Of a stretch of DNA of 64,000 bases, positions 46,779 to 58,900 are shown piece by piece. The stretch comes from Chrysaora quinquecirrha (Eukaryota; Cnidaria; Scyphozoa; Semaeostomeae; Pelagiidae): the NCBI GenBank assembly GCA_014526335.1, contig JACTAT010000041.1, forward strand, positions 991,535 to 1,055,534. The letters run 5' to 3'. The first letter of the stretch is position 1, and every line of letters begins with the position of its first letter. The position numbers and the translations under genes were made by a program. A model generated the notes under the pieces. That model did no database searches. It was not told where the DNA came from and saw only the letters and a program-made list of their open reading frames with translations.

Positions 46779-47291
46779 TTAAAAATACCTTTCCAGGAAA
46801 AGACTTTAAGCTAGTGAACTTGACTGTTCATGTCAAGTAGTTTTGGAGATGGGAAAAAATTTAGATTTATACAAAATTTTGACAAAAAATTTTAGCTTGG
46901 TGTTTGTTATGAAGGGTGTTCTTATAAAAATCCGTGTATGGCCCAAATAGAACCACACCTTTGCTTAAGCCCCGGCCCAATGACTAGTTCGTTCAATATA
47001 CACATTAGAAATTTCATATTCAGAAATTTGGGGCTTATGTCTTTAAATAACAACTGAATCAAATTTATTTTTCTTGTATCACAAGCAATAAAAGAACCTC
47101 CTGGTGGAATTACTCAGGTTCAACCGTTCCCTGTTCCATTACATTGAGGCTAGGGAACAAATATTATTCTGTATTCCTTTCAGTCATTTTAAAGAATTTC
47201 CCCCTTCTTTATTGCTACAATTCCATCGTCTTTTCTTTTGTTCTTTTCTTCTAATTTTTTAAATTAGAAAAAAGAAGAAAAGACCACCTTA

Positions 47292-47745
47292 GTTTGAACG
47301 CCGTATTTCTGCCACGTCGACTTAGTTTAAACGTCGTATTTCTGCCATGTTGAATTAAACCTGTGTCAATTAGATTCGACAGCGATACGACGTTTAAATC
47401 ACTTGCCGCATGTAATAATCAAATTTGACTCCAGTTCACCGGCTCAGCCGTATGATTAACCGTGAGTGCGGCAGGCTTTAAATGGTCGTACTACTGCTGT
47501 GTCGAATGTAATCTTTGTGTTGATGGTTCCGCAAATTACACAAGAATTGCAAACAACAGGCAAAACAGGCAACAAATTATTTACTGCGAATGCTCGATTC
47601 ATCACCTCAGTAATAGACTCGGCAACATTTATTTCGAAGTTTAAATCAACATTTCACTCTCCCGCACTGAAGTCGAATTATGGTCGCATTAAATTGTATT
47701 TAATTCGACGCGGCAGAAATACGACGTTTAAATTACTTTTAGTGA
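47292..47745. mobile_element. TIR element with repeated ACGTCGTATTTCTGCC ends
   Basis: The left side carries two direct copies of AACGYCGTATTTCTGCCAYG (47300 and 47333) and the right side an inverted copy (GGCAGAAATACGACGTTTAA near 47715). A diverged inverted copy is at 47383. No target duplication fixed. The ORF across it is not supported as coding. Confidence 0.55.
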
Positions 47746-47993
47746 AATCAACCCTCAAACTAAAGGCTAAATCAAGACACCTAATTGTAACGTTACTAAA
47801 TATTATCATCCACGAAACAGAAATTTATAGAAAAGGAAAAATTCCTTGGATATCTATATCTTACAATATAATCATCAAAGTTTCATGAATTTTATCACAT
47901 TTTCTAGGATGAAAAAAGTCGATTCGAAAACGTTCCTACATTGGAGAAAACGAAGTAAAAAAGTTCAAGCAAAAATGGTACCTACCGATCGTT

Positions 47994-48072
47994 TGATGCG
48001 ACTCTCATGAGCAGCCAACCAGATTCAGTAGTCGTCTGCGATCTAACAATAGTTCTTACCCTTCTTATACAG
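47994..48072 (-). promoter_or_regulatory. Possible first exon and TATA box of a minus-strand transcript
   Basis: On the minus strand TGTATAAGAAGG (about 48064) resembles a TATA box. About 70 bp further, ATGAGAGTCGCATCAAACG ends at a good donor, GATCG|GTAGGTACC (47993). It could be the 5' exon of the Hint gene, but its phase does not fit directly onto the exon at 43631-43852, so an extra exon would be needed. Confidence 0.25.
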
Positions 48073-48074
48073 TA

Positions 48075-48560
48075 GCCCAAAACAATGAAAAAATCCGGAA
48101 GTTCGTTTTACAACCAAATATGGCATGAAGGTGCGGCAAGAAAGCAATTACATTGTTGAAGAAGATTTAGGATATTGTATTACATAGATTTTGTTTTCAT
48201 GTTCTCTTACAGTAAACATTACTAAAGGTTAGAGGGTCAACAAAGCATTGATACAAAAATACAACAAAAGAAGACTTGCTGAATGAAAACAATGAAGAAG
48301 TCTAGAAATTCATTTTACAGCCAAATATTGCATGGAAGCGCGGCAAGAAAGCCACTATATTGTTTAAAAAGATTAAGTTTAAGATTAAGCTAGAATTGGT
48401 TTTCTTTCTATTTTTAAAGTTAACATTACGAAGGTTAGAGGGTCAACATAATATTGAAATACAAAAAACATTGATTACACATGGCAATTATATGAGCACT
48501 ACTTTAAAAAGAATTGGTTAAATTCTTAAAAGTAAATGGAAACATTTACATTAACTGTAA
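48075..48560. other. Intergenic with a local duplication
   Basis: Two similar ~130-bp stretches near 48090-48240 and 48285-48440 (shared GCCAAATATTGCAT-like, GCGGCAAGAAAG and AGGTTAGAGGGTCAACA blocks) form an old tandem duplication. No coding signal. Confidence 0.55.
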
Positions 48561-48567
48561 ACCGCGG

Positions 48568-49370
48568 CAGGGCATCTTTTAGAGTACTGAGTAGTGGGGC
48601 AATTGTCCCACCAGCCCCTTTGACTGCACCAGTACTCGTCTGTGAAAGCCCGGTTTTGCCCCGCCAGTGATGGGCCCCTGTTTGGTTTAGTCTTTGCGAA
48701 ACAATACTCTTTTTGGGTAGAAGGAATAACTACTGTGCACTGTATTTTAGTTAAAAGGTCTCATTACCAAAGAACGAAGTTTTTTAATCTTCCTTCCATA
48801 CCGCAATATGTATGTATCCCTTATGGATGATTTATTTGAAAATGACCAATTTAAGCCAATCTAGAGGCTTGGATTTCAAAAAATTTTCTGGAGCATCTCA
48901 AAGGAGCCTTCTAGAATAACTGCTCCTTAATGATTCGGCTGTCTACAATGCAAAATTGCAATTAAGTTGATGTGGCAAAGTGGCAAAGACCTCATCTCAC
49001 AATTTTAAGGACAGAGTTGTGTCAGCTGTAAGATATAATATTATCAATGTTTGTTTGCATGCAAAAACATATTCTAAGCCAATGTAGAGGTGTGATTATC
49101 AAAAATTTTCCAGGGGAGCATGCCCCTGGACTCTCTAGAAGAGTGCACTGCAGGTAGTTCTTGTAATTAGGTACAATATTGCATCATTGGCTAACAAATA
49201 CGAGTAGACAGGTATTCCTTAAGAGTACACAAAACGTGCATCACAGGTGCTGCTAGTGGTAAGAATGTATGTCAAGCGGTTAGTGCAAGTTTCATGCAGC
49301 CACATACTCGTGGGTCCCGGGCCCCATGAGATATCGCCCCACCAGTCGTAATGCCTTAAAAGATGCCCTG
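48568..49370. mobile_element. hAT-type non-autonomous element
   Basis: 803 bp with inverted ends CAGGGCATCTTTTA and TAAAAGATGCCCTG and a perfect 8-bp duplication AACCGCGG at 48560-48567 and 49371-49378. Eight-bp duplications and CAGGG ends are typical of hAT. No transposase ORF. The duplicated site is itself GC-rich and palindromic at its core (CCGCGG). Confidence 0.9.
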
Positions 49371-49379
49371 AACCGCGGC

Positions 49380-50230
49380 CTTTCGCGAAACTATGCACTT
49401 CAATTGTGATGGACAAGCACCAGAAAATAGCTTGCCATGAATGCCGAACCGAACACCATGATAGATTACTCTTTCAAGAGACCAAATGAACTGGAATCGC
49501 TGACTTACTCTCCAAGTTCCTTTCAAGGCTTCTTATCATTTGACTTTTCCGCGATTCGGCTTTGCTGAGCTTTTTTCAGAACAGCAAATATTTATATTTA
49601 TTTATATATATTTATAAATAGTTATATTTATTTATATATTTTTGTCAAAAATTGAGACGACTACGATAAATTTTATCACAAGTGGCTTTAGCTTACCACA
49701 GTTGGTAGGATTTGAGCCTGGACTGTATAACAAGAGAGCCAACGACGTTTCCATTGATTTAAAGAGCTCAATGAAATCACCGACTAACTTTCCAAGTCGT
49801 ACATCTCAAGGCTTTCCTCTCGTTTATCTTTTATGAGTTTCAGCTATGTTGACAATTTAGGTTGGCTGCTACAACACTTGCATAGTACACTCTGTTTTTA
49901 TTAGGAACCGGGAATTTTTTATCGAGGCTGGCTGTTCTTACGATTTTGCCTTTTTGAGCCTGAAATATTCTTAATCTGTTCTTAATTCCTCGGTATAAGA
50001 CATCTATATTTATCAGTGAATGTCTGGAATGGTACTAGGTTTGTTTAAAAATGCAGCATGCTTGTCCATTTTTCTTTGCTTCCTTTTTACGTTCAGTCTG
50101 ACTCTCTTACTTTCATATTCAGCTGGTGATCTTAGGGCTTATGAAAAGACCAGCCTCAGCTAGTTCTTACTTTGTTTTTAAAATCTGGGCAAAGTCCATG
50201 CTCTTGTTGTCACTTGACTTAGTTTCGGAT
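49380..50230. other. Intergenic with TATTTA-rich tract
   Basis: A TTTATATTTATTTATATATA tract lies at 49585-49640. A stretch near 49910-50010 (TTCTTAATCTGTTCTTAATTC) resembles internal parts of the MITE at 56428. Nothing coding. Confidence 0.4.
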
Positions 50231-50880
50231 ACCCCTGATTTATACAAATTTTCAGAAAATTAAGAAAAATGATACCGTTTGGGTTCCTCAGGATTTAAGT
50301 CAATGAAATACCGAAATCAGGAATGACAAAATTGGACATTTAGTACGTTTAAGCCAACAGTTTGAGTGGAACAAAGTTTTTGTTCGATACCTTGGGGGTG
50401 GGGGTGGGGGTTGACATTTCAATATATGGGAACATGTCGGTAAAAAAGTGGAAAATCCTACCTGTCCTTGAGTCACATTTAAAAACGATGTCCCGGTGTC
50501 CTGTCCTGGAGTCGTTTTCTAAAAACGATCCCTGAAACGGGAGTTTTCTTTCAAAAAATTCCTCGAAAAACAAATGGAAGTTTTTTCTGATGATGCTAGA
50601 ATGTATCTTCCATGGTTTTGAAAGGAAATTTAGCAAAAAATGCAATAAGCTACACAACATCGCCAATTAGCTACGCAACATCAGAGTCGTGGAGTCAAAC
50701 AAAGAAAAGACCCTGTTAGCGGCTCATAAGAAGAAAAGCCCTGGAAGGACCTTGTCCTAGAGTTAAAGATCTGAAAACGATAGCCAGTAAGGCGGCACGT
50801 CCCCGTAGGTCAATACGGTTGAGTACCACCCCCCTCCGCCACCGGGATTCGATACTGTTTAAATTTTGGCATAAAAGCTG
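50230..50880. repeat. Dispersed repeat, copy 3
   Basis: Has AATTTTCAGAAAATTAAG (50247-50264), GATACCTTGGGGGTGGGGGT, and GGCGGCACGTCCCC (50791-50804), the reverse complement of the block in copy 1. Confidence 0.5.
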
Positions 50881-50884
50881 ACAT

Positions 50885-51635
50885 GTCTCGGCGATAACCC
50901 GTTCATTTATGTTCATTAGTTCGACAAAGAATATCGTCTGTCAAAGACAAAACGCAAAAGGTTAAGTTCCTGAAATCACTAGTAAAAAGAAGCTAAATGG
51001 ATTCTAACTGAAATTACTATTAAATAAAAGCCTATGGATGAAATTTTGAGCAATCGTGATGCAGTAACCATTTCCACCCATGCAAGTAGCAAATCTTTTG
51101 TATTTTGAGCGGGGATGCATGTCAATCTGTTATGCAAAGTGGAGGATGCATGCCAAATGATTGGCTTTGCAATAACTGTTGTTCAATAACAACTTGTATG
51201 GTTCGGCTCTTGTTGTTATCTATGTGTTATTTCTCACTGCCTGACATTTCTTGCATTGTTTAAGTAAATTTTCATGGGAACCTCGAGGGCTCTTATTACA
51301 TCAGTCATCAATTCCTTGAAAGAAGGGGCGTTCACCTAAACTTCCGAGTGTGGTCCTACATACAGGGCGTCAACCATACACAATTTTAGGGCGTGGTCAT
51401 GAAATGTTTTTCCAAGGCTTTGCACCCACCTCCTACATCCGTGAAGGCTTCAGTCAAATTTTCGGCTGGACTCACCCGGTGTCATTTACCAAAAACAAGA
51501 TAATAAAGTAAGAATTGTTCGATGGACTATATTTGCTCCACAAGAAGGATGCTTCTGAATTCGAATTTTTCTAGGTACTGCTTTTTGGTGACGTTATCTG
51601 GTCGGGTCGGTAGATAAATAAAAACAGGGAAAGAA
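50885..51635. other. Intergenic, nothing recognised
   Basis: No supported gene or repeat boundary. Confidence 0.4.
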
Positions 51636-51639
51636 ATTA

Positions 51640-52915
51640 CCTAGGCAAATGCACGTCAAAGAAATAACGAAATTAGGAACGAAAGAATAAGATCTGAAGT
51701 ATCTGAAGTACCTTTAGCAAATAACTTAAGTTAATTTGATACTGTTGTTATGATCATGTCTTTCTAGGAACATGGCATTGACAAAGGTAAATGTACATCA
51801 AAGAAATACCGAATAAGAACGAAAGAATAAGATATGAAGTATCTGAATTACCTTAAGCAAATATCTTAAGTTTGTTTGAAACTTTTGTCATAATCGTGTC
51901 TTTCTAGGAACATGGCATTGACAAAGGTAAATGTACATCAAAGAAATACCGAATAAGAACGAAAGAATAAGATATGAAGTATCTGAATTACCTTAAGCAA
52001 ATATCTTAAGTTTGTTTGAAACTTTTGTCATAATCGTGTCTTTCTAGGAACATGGCATTGACAAAGGTAAATGTACATCAATGAAATACCGAATAAGAAC
52101 GAAAGAATAAGATATGGAGTATCTGAAGCCTTTAACAAATAACTTTAGTTAGTTTGATACTGTTGTTATGACCATATCTTTCTACGAACATGCCATTGAG
52201 AAAGATATATGTACGTCAATGAAATACCGAATAGGAACGAAAGAATAAGATATGGAGTATCTGAAGCCTTTAACAAATAACTTTAGTTAGTTTGATACTG
52301 TTGTTATGACCATATCTTTCTACGAACATGCCATTGAGAAAGATATATGTACGTCAATGAAATACCGAGTAGGAACGAAAGAATAAGATATGGAGTATCT
52401 GAAGCCTTTAACAAATAACTTTAGTTAGTTTGATACTGTTGTTATGACCATATCTTTCTACGAACATGCCATTGAGAAAGATATATGTACGTCAATGAAA
52501 TACCGAATAGGAACGAAAGAATAAGATATGAAGTATCTGAATTATCTTTAGCAAATAACTTAAGTTAATTTGATACTGTTGTCATAATCGTGTCTTTCTA
52601 GGAACATGCCACTGAGAAAGGTAAATGTACGTCAAAGAAATACCGAATAGGAACGAAAGAATAAGATATGGATTATCTGAAGTACCTTTAGCAAATAACT
52701 TAAGTTAATTTGATACTGTTGTTATGATCATGTCTTTCTAGGAACATACCACTGAGAAAGGTAAATGTACATCAATGAAATACCAAATAAGAACGAAAGA
52801 ATAAGATATGAAGTATCTGAAGTACCATTGGCAAATAACAAGTAAGTTTGTTTGATCCTGTTATTGTGATCATATCTTTCTAGATACATATCGCTGACAA
52901 TGGTAGACTTGCGTC
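51640..52915. repeat. Tandem array, 9 copies of ~139 bp
   Basis: Unit with GAACGAAAGAATAAGATATG, TTTGATACTGTTGTTATGA and TCTTTCTAGGAACATGGCAT. The last block occurs near 51766, 51900, 52040, 52180, 52318, 52456, 52593, 52735 and 52877. Copies 4-6 form a near-identical subfamily (TCTACGAACATGCC), implying late expansion within the array. Confidence 0.95.
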
Positions 52916-53196
52916 AAATTAATACAGAGTTTGTCAAGGCAAATAATATCTCAAGCTTTATCACAGCCTCTTTTGAAAGTTCCCAAAGTTCCCACAGTTT
53001 GGTCAGTGCCTTACCAAGTAGAGAGTGGAAAAATCACTGATTTTTGAATGTAGTCTGGACCCTTTCTTTCACCAACTACCTAGTTTTTTTTTGAATCAGT
53101 ATGGACGTAATTATTTGTTCAATGTGAAAGTGAAAAAGCTAGTTGGAGTGGAGGTTAGATCTGTTTCTCAGATTGCTGTCGCTTTGTTAAAGCTCC

Positions 53197-53500
53197 GGGG
53201 GGGGGGGGGTACATGACTTATGAATGGACGGGGATGTGCCGCCCAGATTATGGAAACCCACCAACTTATAATGTAAGCCTTTGCAGAAACAGACCCTATT
53301 TTACGGGTAAAAAAATCGGAATACGAGAATAATAAGACATTCTAGGCCTTATTATTGCTTAATATTGTGCTACAATATCTTTGACGCGATTTTACTACTT
53401 GCTGACCGAATTAAAGTTAAACTTTTGACATTTCTTCAATTTGCCACCCATTTCATTGGGTTTTGGCTAAAATGATACCTTTGTTTAGAGGATTTCAGAG
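53197..53500. repeat. Poly-G tract and dispersed repeat, copy 4
   Basis: A run of about ten G at 53198-53210, then GGGGATGTGCCGCC (53230-53243) and AAAATGATACCTTTGTTTAG, both features of the dispersed family. A shorter piece of the same block, GGTGGCACATCCCC, is at 2560-2573. Confidence 0.45.
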
Positions 53501-53682
53501 CCAAGTCGGTGCATAGTTCCAGAAAGTTGGGCATTAGCTTACAACTGATTCCCGTCAGTCGAAGTCGACTTGACCACTCGTGCTGACGCTATCAACGGTA
53601 TCGTATGAGTTATGACCACATTAAACGCCAAAAATTTCGGACGTTAATATTTTCGGACATCAGGAGCGTCCGAAATCTTTAC

Positions 53683-53751
53683 GGAGCTCTATAGCTCAGT
53701 GGAAACGTCGTTGACTCTTTGATCATGCAGTCCTGTGTTCAAGTCCCATAA
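53683..53751 (+). tRNA. tRNA-like sequence, probably a pseudogene or SINE head
   Basis: GCTCTATAGCTCAGTGGAAA fits a tRNA A box with D arm, and GTGTTCAAGTCCCATA fits a B box with T arm about 35 nt later, around a GACTCTTTGATCATGCAGTC anticodon-arm region. The acceptor stem does not close well and the anticodon is ambiguous, so a working tRNA gene is unlikely. Confidence 0.4.
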
Positions 53752-53840
53752 ATTGTGTTATGCCATTTGTATAAAACACCAGGCTGAAATTTGGGCCCAA
53801 TTTTTGCTTATTCCGAAAATATTTGAGATACGGACAAGTA

Positions 53841-55560
53841 GTCAGTATCAGTTTGTCGAAAAAAACTTTTTGCGTTAATTGTACTTTCTATACATCATTC
53901 GAAAGGTTTTGACTTGCAGATCACGAATTTCGATGTTGCCACGACAAATTCTCGGTATTATGCGTGTGACGTCATGATTACGTCATGGCAATTATCTGAT
54001 TAATTTATTGAGCTATTTCTTGCAGAAAAAACAATATTTTGAATGCCTTATTTGGTGCGCAGTTACCTTCAAATATACCAAATTATATTTATTGACGTGC
54101 ATTAGCTCTTATAAATATGACGTCATAGTGACGTCATAAAAAAAACTTTGTGATTTTGATAAATGGGTTAAATTGGTTGGATAGAATACCAGGCCCTATA
54201 TTTTGTGTTTCCGAAGTTATTGTGTACTATTTACGGTAGTGTATAAAACATTTCATGTTGCTGAGAATAAGCCAATGAACGATGACGTCATCAATCTGAA
54301 TGACAAATTCAGAAAACATAGATTAAAACATTACTTTTTCATGTCAACTCTCCAGTAATCGTTTTTCATGTCAACTCTCCAGTCAGCGTATTGTTCGTTA
54401 TCCTTATTCTCGCAGTTGTCGCATTCACAAAGGTTGGTACAAGACAGCGCACGTTTCATGCAACTGCATCTTCCAGTTCCATATTTCATACATTGCAACT
54501 ACATTCTACCAGCTCCTCAATTTCATCTGGAGATATTCATGAATTATTTCCACCAAGAGAGATTCCCCATTCCAGCGAACTTTCCTGTTGTGTCATAACC
54601 AGTAAATGCGATGCGTGCAGTCCTGGAAGTGTCTCAGATTTTACTTCAAGTAGCTACACAACGTTAACAATATGAACTGAATGATATCTTGCTTTCACTT
54701 TTCATCTGGCATATATTTTGCGCAATTTTTACACCTTGCATCTTGTTACATCTTGTTAAAGGCAAATAGAGTCATAATGCATTTGGTCTGATGAAAAATA
54801 ACAACGCGGTGATGTTCCATTTGCTCTTGAGAAGCCTCAATTGTATGCATATAACTAAGAATGTATCTGCTTCTTCATAGTTATTTTCATCAGCAAGTGA
54901 AGGTATTCCTTCTGATTTGGCATCTGCAGATACCAGGTACTTGGCAGTGAGCATATGGTCTTTGCAGTCAAGTACGACATGAGATTTCGCTTTTCTTCAA
55001 GCTGCCCTTTACTTCGGTAGAGTCGTCAATCCTGCTTGCCCTTGTGCCATAGTCGAATGCAGCGCAACACAAATGCATCATCAAGATCTTTATAGTTCTT
55101 AATATCATTAGCAGTAAGGTTTAGTGCTTGTACAATAATTTCAATAATTGCGATAATTTCAGAAACACAAAATATAGGGCTTGGCATTCTATCCAATCAA
55201 TTTAACCAATTATTTTATCAAAATCAAAGTTTCTGTTATGACGTCACTATGACGTCATATTGATAAGTCAATAAATGTCAATATATGTCAATAAATATAA
55301 TTTGGTATATCTGAAGCTAATTGCATACCAAGTATGGCATTCCCAAGCGAAAATATAGTTTGTCTTGAACAAATAGCTCAATCCATGATCCCACTAACTG
55401 CCATGACGTAACCATGACGTCACACTCGTAATATCGAGAATTTGTCGTGGCAACATCGTAATTCGTAATCTGCAAGTCAAAACCTTTCGAATGATGTATA
55501 GAAAGTACAATTAACACAAAAAGTTCACGGGACTGTTTTTTTCGACAAACTGATACTGAC
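53841..55560. mobile_element. 1.7-kb foldback element with ~400-bp inverted arms full of TGACGTCA
   Basis: The ends GTCAGTATCAGTTTGTCGAA and TTCGACAAACTGATACTGAC are inverted, and TA flanks both sides (53839-53840, 55561-55562). Left arm about 53841-54225 and right arm about 55157-55560 match along their length, including TTCGAAAGGTTTTGACTTGC and TACCAAATTATATTTATTGA. TGACGTCA-type CRE palindromes recur in both arms, often as close pairs. The 900-bp centre has small ORFs; one on the minus strand (54772-54954) contains YEEADTFLVIC, loosely like transposon-encoded E-A-D-T motifs. TA target suggests Tc1/mariner-like mobilisation. Confidence 0.8.
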
Positions 55561-55979
55561 TAAAGAAAAGCTCACCACAAACTATAGGAATGCAATTTAA
55601 ACATATGTTGGAGAAAGGTAGGCGTTGACAAGTGAGAAGTCGCTCCCAAAATAAGAAACATACAGGCTCAAAATGAAGACAAGTGTTATTATGAAAAGGA
55701 ATTGTCCATAACAACATATTAAATCCCAAAAAGGAATGAATAACATAAAAAGAGAATCAATGCAAGGAGTGAATTGTAGAATTTATTGCAACTCAAAATT
55801 TATTTGCAAATGTATAATGAATAAAAAGTCCATTAAGTACTCATTAGATATGCAAGAAACATGGAACATGATCAGTGAAAAGTCTTTGCACATAGATGCA
55901 CTTCAAAATTTACAGTATAGACAAATAGTATGAACAGTTACAACATGCAGTGAATGTTCATTAGCTATCATATTTAACA

Positions 55980-58900
55980 TTATTCTGAATTGTTCTGATT
56001 AACATTAGTCTGAATCGAAGGTCTTTTACTGCCTTTTGCACTCGGAGGTAAAGCAACTAATCTTGGACGAGCAGTTAAGCTTATCTCACCACAATGGGCC
56101 TCAGATAGCAGGTTAAAGATGGTATTCTCGAAAATATCATCAAAGAGAGCTCGTATGTCTTCGGAGCTAAAAGAATACAAAAATTAAGTGCTGATTAGAT
56201 TAGAAAAATGATTATGCGGTATTAAGAATACATGGGCGGAGCTTAATCACCTCATCTCTACACCCAGAGAAGGTAAAACAGTTTCATTATCATGATGCAG
56301 GCATGAAAGGTCTATCGTACGTGAAGCACACATTGGTCCTCACAGCGAAAAGAAAAGAATGAAGTGATTTATACAGGTCAGATTTAGCTTGTATATATTA
56401 TTTTCAGATTTTGGAAATTTGCAAGTACGCACTTTTTTTATATAAGAATACAGTCTATAAGAATATTCAGGCTCAAGATTGCTGAAATTTAAGAATTATT
56501 TAAGAATAATCTGAGGCTCAAGCTTGACGAGGATCATTTTTATTTCTCTGCGTTTTTTACACTGCACAATAAGTGTGATTGTCAGGCAACTGTATTTGTT
56601 TGAAATGCATACATCCTGTCTGACTCTTTGATATAGTAACTCTTTTATTAATAAAATAACAAATGACAAAGATTTGACTTATTTCTCTTGATCTTCAGGC
56701 CAATTTACAACATTGATGATTAAGAATAATTTAAGAATATTTTCAGGCTCAAAATCGAATAAGCTTAAGAATAATCGAGGCTCGGCAAAAAATAAGGTAT
56801 TCTTATAAAAAAAAGTGTGTAATTAGCATAAAAAGGTGGTACATTGTCAAAGGACCAGTCATCATTTCGTTAAGTTAAGTTTTCGTTCAGACACTGTGAA
56901 AAATAGTCAAAACAAAATAATCTGAAGCAAGTTATACATCATAAGTGGATTCTTCGAACGCTGAAACCTTTGGCCGAACGAATAAAACCCCAGCATCATC
57001 CAGCATCTCTGAATCAAGTGCGTTTTGTTCGTTTGGCTATCATATTTTCCAATGATTGATGATGTTTTACTATATTCTAAGAAATTTGAATTTCATGAAA
57101 AATTGTAGAAAATAGCTATTTCTTTTGTTCTCATGTATGATCAATAATGTTACATTCGTTAGCCCGACGAACGCTCCAAACAGTTCTCTCAACATCATCT
57201 AACATTGTTGGGAGTCATTCGTTGAGATCATTTACCAACTCATGTAGAGAGTTGTTGACTGAAGTTCGATTATGACCAAAAATCTTGGATTTATGGGAAT
57301 TACGGACCCTGATGTTCTAGATAAAATAGAGATGTAGGTTTGGTTTGGCCACTTGGACAAAACAAAAACAAAACAAAAGACCTGAGCGCCGTCTTATTTG
57401 TTCTCTGAAGACTGAAAATGTCGTGAGCACCAAAAGTGTTTTGAAACTTGATTGAATCGTTAAAAAAACATTGTTAGATTTTTTGTTACGAATGTTAGAT
57501 ACGTTTGCGCAATGCATAACAGAAGAGAACTCCTATTTTCATTAAAGACCTGAACGAAAAGGAAGAGCAGATCAGCAAACAGGGCAAATCAGGGAATCGG
57601 GTGAAGAATTGGGCAAAGTTCTAATTCACAACTTTAACTCACACTTATATTGAATTCAGTGAAGAACTTAATGAGAACATGTGATATACCTTTTTAATAA
57701 CTGGCGCTCTTGCAATGCAGGATCCATTTTTTTAGACGTTATGTGCTGCTGTACTTCTTTCGATTGTGCTTTCTCAACATTCTTCTCACTTTCATCTTCC
57801 TGCCTCTCAGCATTATCAACATCGTTATTTGGGTTTTCGTTGTTTGCAATATCTTCAGAAGAAACAGTTTCGTTTTTAGTTATTGGCACTTGGGTGGCAT
57901 TTTCTTCGGGAACATCAGGTGCAGATGGCATATCACTAGGCGATGACAGATCGCCTTTGGTGTTGCTGGTAGATTCTTCACTGACAATCATTCCGAAATA
58001 TGGAATAGGCTCTTCCTGAACCTTCTTGATTGATCGTTCAAAATCTTTGTCTTCTACCAAGTCCCTGAAAAAATCAACACTTTGTGTCAACTTTAAAGTT
58101 CAGACATGTAACAACAGCAAAAGTGCCGAAAATGAGAATTCCTTCTCCAAAAATTACAGGGAAATTTGTAAAATATGATTCAGCTGAAGATCAAATAAAG
58201 AACACCAAAGAGCCTGTTACCCAGAGACTTTAAGATATTGTATTCGCTCTGGGTTATTATATCATTCCTAGGAATTCAATTTACTCATATATACGTCTAG
58301 GAATATCAAGTGTCAACAGTGAAGGTTCTTAAATCCGAGATTTTTCTATATAGAAATGGTAGCAGTTCTTAGAATAATTTTTTACAAACCTTTTTATGAC
58401 TAAGACATGCATACGATGCATTTGCAAGCATCAGCAACAGTTCTGTTTTATATATATAGATGTTAATAGAAATCGAAAGTTCAACAAACTTACTTGAGAA
58501 GAATTGACAAAATCGAGGCAACCATATTAAATTCTTCTTTGGTACACTTTCGTTTCTCCTGATTTTCTTCTTCATCGAGTTTTAATGCAGATGATGAATT
58601 GCTGGAAAGATTTGTCAATATTCTTCATCTCAATGACCTTTTCAGTTATTGTATGACAATGACAATTAGCACATAATGATTTGTGCCATAGTAGGGCATA
58701 TTCTTTTTGTAAGTTAGGGGGGGGGGTAGTTTTTATCGGGGAACACAAATACTCTCATCAAATATCTTAACTTTTCTTGCTTGTAATTTGCTTACACCAG
58801 TGTCAATTGATTTTCAAATACACGCATATTTTATAAAAAATTAAATTTGGGATTAGTACTGGGTTTCGTCAACTGTTTGTTGATTTTAATACCAAGACCA

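Noticed and set aside
47466..47888. 140-residue plus-strand ORF
   Set aside because: No ATG context, no family signal, and it overlaps a TIR element with repeated ACGTCGTATTTCTGCC blocks.
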